A DNA stretch of 64,000 nt from Macrotrachela quadricornifera (lineage: Eukaryota > Rotifera > Eurotatoria > Philodinida > Philodinidae). The DNA is taken from the NCBI GenBank assembly GCA_022393335.1, contig JAJEKB010019926.1, forward strand, positions 2,019 through 66,018. Direction: 5' to 3'. Below the pieces are notes generated by a model. It was not told the DNA's origin and searched no databases. It worked only from the letters and a program-made list of their open reading frames with translations. Below, in pieces: positions 58,950 to 64,000 of this stretch. The translations under genes were made by a program, and so were the position numbers. Positions within the stretch are counted from its first letter, which is position 1. Each line of letters begins with the position of its first letter.

Positions 58950-60490
58950 TCTGAGAGGTACCAAGACTTTTGGATCATCTTTTATATTCGTAGATTCTCA
59001 AAGGCTATCCTATGGAGGTATCCTTAGATCCACAGAGCTACTCTGTAGGGAATTCATAGGTTCTCAAGGGCTATCCTATCGATTACTGTTAGGTCCTCCA
59101 GAGATACTCTATGGAGGTACTCAATAACCTATAGGTATCTTTATATAATAGCATCTGAGGAGTTATGGATACCCCATAAGACCTCTATAGCATGATTCTG
59201 AACAGCCTATGAGTACTCCATAACAGAGACCTTAAGCATTTATGTGCACCCCATATAATAGCCTCTGAGGATTTAAAGATACCTCTACAGGATAGCCTTT
59301 GAGGATCTGTGAATATCGCTATACAATAGGAGTTGAGAGCGTAAAGGTACCCTGCATAATAGCCCTTAAGGACCTGTGGATACCCTCATATAATAACCTT
59401 TGAGGACCTATGAATATCCCTATATAATTGGGACTTGAGAAACTAAGGGTATCTCCAAAATATAGCACTCAAGGACCTAAGGGTAGCTCCGAAATATAGA
59501 AATTGAGAACCAATGAGCATTAGGGACCTGCGGTGTCAACTTTTATGACTCCGAAATTTTTCGTTGCTGACTAAAGTTCCAACTCCGATTCTGAAAGTTT
59601 TTAGTCTTTTGAGTCTGACTCCGACAAACTCTGAAAAATTTTTAACAATATGAGCTAAAGTTTATCCATCACAAACGCAAAAGGATTCGTCCATAGTTTT
59701 AAAATGCGCACCTTAACTCACTAGAACTAGGGTTCAAAATCAAAGAATAAGCTTCTTTTTACTTGTGCATTCTATAGCCAAACTTTAAGTAGTGTAGTCA
59801 AATACCTTAAACAATCCGTTTTCATAGAATCCGTCAATGATCATGAAAATATTGATTTTCATGTTTACTTATGTTTCAAAAATATATAAAAAAGGTAAAA
59901 ACGATAAAGAAAGAGATTAAATTACGTCTGTAGTTATATAGTGTAATTGGATATCTACGCAATCATGTATTATTAATCATACGATAACACAATCTAAGCA
60001 GAATGTGAGGTTTGCATTTATTAAGATTTTTGATCTCTAGAGATTATATGGTATACAATAATTTTGACTGCGATTTTGACTCCGATACCAACTCAGATTC
60101 CGAAAATTTTTACTTTTCTGACTCTGACCCTGGCGAAGTCGGAGTCGCAGTGGAATAGCAGAGTCGAATGCAGGTCTCTAATGAGTACCCCTATATAATA
60201 GTATTTGAATACCTAAGGGTACCTCCAAGATATAGGACTTGAGAACTTATGGGTGCTCCGAAATAGAGCACTTCAGAATTTATAGGTACCTCCAAAACCG
60301 AGCACTTGAGGATCTGTGGATACTCCTATATTATAGCACTAGAGGACTTAAGGGTACCTCCGAAATATAGAACTTGAGGAACTAAGGATACCTTCAACAT
60401 ATTGGACTTGAGGACTTATGGAGATCCCCCTAAAATATAGACTTTGGAGACGTATAGGTACTCCTGTATAATAGGATTTGAGGACCTAAG
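58950..60490. repeat. Degenerate minisatellite, ~35-40 bp unit, with an orientation switch
   Basis: The units read like 'cttgaggacctaagggtacc' followed by 'tccgaaatatag' or 'cctatataatag'. From about 58970 to 59130 they are in the reverse orientation ('tctcaaaggctatcctatgg' then 'aggtatccttag'), and from about 59130 on they run forward, so the array is an inverted pair around 59130. A 660-bp element (59521-60180) splits the forward half. Confidence 0.75.
59521..60180. mobile_element. 660-bp hAT-like MITE inserted in the minisatellite
   Basis: The ends 'tagggacctgc' and 'gcaggtctcta' are inverted copies. Flanks atgagcat (59513-59520) and atgagtac (60181-60188) match at six of eight positions. 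Just inside both ends are repeated 'gactccga' motifs (and complement 'tcggagtc'), a plausible subterminal binding site. No open frame of note. Confidence 0.65.
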
Positions 60491-63241
60491 GGCACAGTCA
60501 GCCGAACATTCATAACAACGATACGTACAATACCATGGCAATCCAACAATCCGTACGATTCCTCAATCCGACAATCCGCTTTTTCCCTCTTGTGATAGAC
60601 TTCCATGTGCTCTATAAGCAGCATAAATATTAGGCCGATTGCTTGTTAGCGCATAAAATAGGAATGGTCGACATTTTGGTCCAAAAACCGGATAAAACGA
60701 GCAATATCAAAGTTATTCATGATATTTTGGAAGTTTTTCTAGACCGATGAAAGATTTTAGAGGAATTCACATTTAAAAGCCATTTTTATTTCAGGTTATA
60801 CCGTAGAAATGACTAAAAAAATCGAAAAAAAACGATATTAGCCAATATTGAAAATTGGGGTCGTATTCCGATTCTTTCGGTAGGAAGAATTAATCCAATT
60901 GAGCTGAAATTTTTATTTGATACTAACGTCACTATCACCTATAACATATAATCAAATCAGCAAAATCCGAGATGTCGAACTAGTACGATTATCTAAGTTT
61001 CTCAGAGACATACTTTTAAGGTATTTCCCCTAGTATTCCGAGACAGAAACACACTGGAATACACGAGCCACTCATACAAAAAGAAACGCTTTAAAATTGG
61101 ATTAGAACCAATCTTTCAATTGAATATCTACTAGCTGGTCAGGTATTTAAAAGAAGACGCACATTTATTCTCACGAGCGTAAGGAAAAAGACATCGAGAC
61201 AAGTACAAGGAGTTGATATAAATATGGTAAGCGAAAGAGAAAAAGGATAAGAGAAGAATTTATAGACGGAAGACAGAGCAAGAACAGAAAACGAACTTTA
61301 TATGACATTATCATAAAACATATTGTCAAGATAAAATTAATAGTAAGAGCACAATAAAGTAGTATGTCGAGAAGCAGAATGTTAGAGTAACTGAGACGCA
61401 CAGAGATAACAGTTGAAAAAGAACGATTTCATTCGTCAGTTATACAACATTCAACAGAGAACGTTGCGACGATGCAGAATACGTTTGCCCTAGTTTTTTA
61501 GTATTTTTCAGATTGAAAAATAGAGAATACTTAGAAGGTGTGAAGAAAGATATAGTTTAGTATATTCTCTTAGATTTTTCTTTTTCTTCAATCTGTACCA
61601 TATAGACACTTCCAACTTCGTTTTCCTAGTTGTCCACGTAAAACAAAAACAGAATTCGGTTTGAAATCTTTGTAGTACAAAACATATGTTCAAAAAGTAT
61701 TAAAATCAGAGACAGGTCTCCATAAGAGAATACAAAGCATGTCAATCAGCGATTCTTTTAGAGTGAATAGAGCAAATATTTTGATGCTTCGATAGAATGT
61801 CGAATGTCGTTGGTAAAATGCCGATTGCTGCAACTTTTTAGGAGTTTTGATTTAAGCAATAGTCAATTATGATCTTCGGCACCTATCGGATCAGATTGTC
61901 GGAAACTGCTGGATACGAATAGGCACTTACGTAAAAGTTTTTTAGGGGATGGATTGGCCCGACCTAACTCTTGACATTCGGAAACTTGTAGGGATGTCGA
62001 TCAATTTTTGAAAGTTTTCCAAAAAATTTTCAAAAACTTGAAGCATTTTTAGAAATTTTTCAGAGATCTTTGAGGATTTTATAAAAACTTTCGATCATTT
62101 TTAAAAAAATTTTTCAAAATTCTGGACAATATTTTCGAAAACTTTCGAAAAATGTTGATACACTTGAGAGCTAGTAACCGGAATTTTGAAAGATTGTAGA
62201 CGAGGGAGCGTTGAGGTCCGACAACTCCCAACGAAACACTTCTAGGATTAATTTTCTTGCCCAGAGGTTAATCGCAGAAAAAAGTTATTTCAAACTACTG
62301 AAGATTGTTTGGTCTGTATTACCTTTACGATATTTTCATTGGTCAAGCTGGGAATTGATGCCCCCAACAGGCCAATTCATTCTGCCCTGGTGTAGTCCGA
62401 GTCAGCTTGGGCGTCCACGCGAAAAAGACTGAGAGTGAAGGTGTGAGTTTCACGAAAGCTTTTCTTGAGGTTGAATATTGGATGGGTGAGAGTGTAAGTA
62501 TCAGCTTCTTCGGAATCCAAACCCCCACCCGCATCCTTTTTTGAGATTTAGTTGTACTTCAGTATTTACTAAGATTTATTTGTCTAACTAGGATTTACCC
62601 TAAGCATTGCACCTTCATCCACACCCTCATCCGATACCTTTAGTCTCGTCGTCGACCTCACTCGCCCACACCCTGTGTAGTCATGTGTGATCGGTATTTT
62701 GTCAAGTTTTAGGGCACGAAAGCTGAATTAATGTATTTTGCTCGTTTTTATTGATTTTCGTCATTTATAACAGAATATTCAGAAAGATTCCCTCTTTTTA
62801 AACGTGCCATATTAACTACTAACCTTTTGCAGTTGTATAAATTCGCAAACGCCGATATTAAACAGACTAGAATATAACGTTTATCATAAAAAATAGTATC
62901 TTTAGCTTATTTTAAGTTCCTAGTGTTTTCAGTGCTGAACTTTATAATAAGACTGGCCCCATTTTACCGATCCAATCCTGTCTCAAAAGTCAGACCAGTC
63001 CCAAATCTGTCGCCAATCACTCTCTGCGGTTTGCCCCGTGTGGCAACATCTCATGCAGTCAACTAATTTAAAGAAAACAACGAAAATTCACTAAATATTG
63101 TACTCAGTATTGTTGATAAAAGAATAAATGAATTTGTGAACAGGAATTGGTCCTTATGCGATATCTCTTCTTAGTAATACATTAGCACTTTAATTAAATA
63201 TTGTAACATTATAATGATTTCTTTTAGATAAAACTTGAGTT
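60491..63241. other. Non-coding, no supportable gene
   Basis: Several short frames (60430-60624, 61171-61401, 61508-61693, 62211-62432, 62343-62534) have no motif or splice support. 61980-62160 is rich in 'gaaaattttcaaaaactt' variants. 62420-62640 has 'caccctcatcc' type repeats. No tRNA or rRNA seen. Confidence 0.5.
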
Positions 63242-64000
63242 ATGGAAAAGCCTCCAGAAGAGGAATGTTATCTTAAAGATTGGTATACAGAATTAACAGA
63301 TGATTGGATTAAATATGCTCAAACAGTGCAGACTTCTCATTGTCGAAACATCAATGCAAATGAAAAAGGTGTCAAATATAATGAGAAAGATTTTCATAAA
63401 ATAGATAATGTTATACTTATACACGCATTTGGAATGGTAAATTTATTATAATTATTTAATTTATGCAATTTGTGTATTTTTAGTCGACGGAAAAAGGAAC
63501 TCCACATTCAGATGTGAAAATGAATTTTAGCTCTGTACAACGTCTAGCAGCAGGAAAAGTACGGAAGGAGATATTGAAATATGGAAAAACTAAAGGGGTT
63601 CAGGATAGGAGCAACAGTGTATGTGTACAGGTTATTTCAGTCACAATGTTGCTTGTGGATTGTCCCAAACCATCAAAAGAAGGAAGCAATCAAAGATCTG
63701 TAGAACAAAATAACGGTGAAGCGACACTACCTGGCTTAGCTCAAGTTGTAGGTGAGATGTTAATGTGTAATTGTCTCGCAAATGATTAATTTCATTTCGA
63801 AATTATTTTAGTTTTTCGCGTCGCAAGACCAAATGGTGAATTTTGCTTTATCGATCATACAGCACGATACTATAAAAACTGGAAAGATTACTTAAATACA
63901 AACAATCTGCCTCGATGTAAAATGTGCTATCCTAGAGATGGTATTTACAAGTTCGAAAAACTAACTTCTGAGAGTACAGATGAGAACAATAATGAGGCAA
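63242..64000 (+). CDS. Partial gene of unknown function (runs off the window)
   Basis: Three exons so far: 63242-63436, 63484-63751 and 63812 to the window end, with introns of 47 and 60 nt that keep the frame. The first exon encodes 'MEKPPEEECYLKDWYTELTD' onward. Exon 2 gives 'GVQDRSNSVCVQVISVTMLL' and 'TLPGLAQVV'. Exon 3 gives 'FRVARPNGEFCFIDHTARYY' and 'NWKDYLNTNNLPRCKMCYP'. Exons 2-3 remind me of the eukaryotic DUF4781 family, but that is a weak recollection and I would leave the product as hypothetical. No signal peptide or membrane segment. A '...ttcttttag' just before the ATG suggests a splice acceptor in the 5' UTR. The protein is incomplete at the C-terminus. Confidence 0.65.

Overview
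The window looks like AT-rich animal nuclear DNA, most likely from a bdelloid rotifer (Rotaria- or Adineta-like). The reasons are very short GT-AG introns (about 50-115 nt), an NHL-repeat secreted protein and a REJ-type fragment of kinds that are abundant in bdelloids, a bacterial-type nucleotidyltransferase without introns, and a SecA-like motor inside an intron-containing eukaryotic gene. The organism call is inference; no rRNA or mitochondrial marker is present.

Layout. 1-15.1 kb is almost wholly repeats and mobile DNA: degenerate tandem arrays, a dead RTE-type LINE (about 2356-6230) split by a 726-bp TTAA-flanked element, a 984-bp foldback element (9057-10040), a decayed SWIM-finger transposase (10053-10735), a composite repeat block with inverted ends (10716-13605), a REJ-domain pseudogene and a small MITE. 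16.2-17.4 kb holds an ependymin-like gene and a possible small membrane-protein gene. 18-20.7 kb is inverted repeats around a 400-N gap. A nucleotidyltransferase gene lies at 21.2 kb. 25.2-26.5 kb is a hAT-like element carrying a second 984-bp foldback element.

From 27.4 to 56.7 kb the region is gene-bearing: an NHL-repeat protein, a DJ-1/Hsp31-like protein, an LRAT-domain membrane protein, an ADP-ribosyltransferase-like protein, a carbonyl-reductase-like SDR, a dead P450 fragment, two complete P450 genes, and a 3488-residue gene on the minus strand (46051-56675). That protein joins an N-terminal MSP/VAP domain, glycine-rich collagen-like stretches, a complete-looking SecA-type ATPase motor and C-terminal membrane segments. 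56.7-63.2 kb is again transposons and minisatellite. The window ends inside a further gene (63242 onward).

How the parts relate. The P450s, the SDR and the DJ-1-like protein could all act in detoxification or lipid/carbonyl metabolism, but they are separate eukaryotic transcription units and nothing here shows co-regulation. The most striking object is the MSP-SecA giant protein: all parts of a SecA motor are recognisable, in a eukaryotic gene whose N-terminal domain is of the type that tethers proteins to the ER through VAP-like contacts. Intron boundaries were read by eye from GT-AG sites that keep the frame; none has transcript support.
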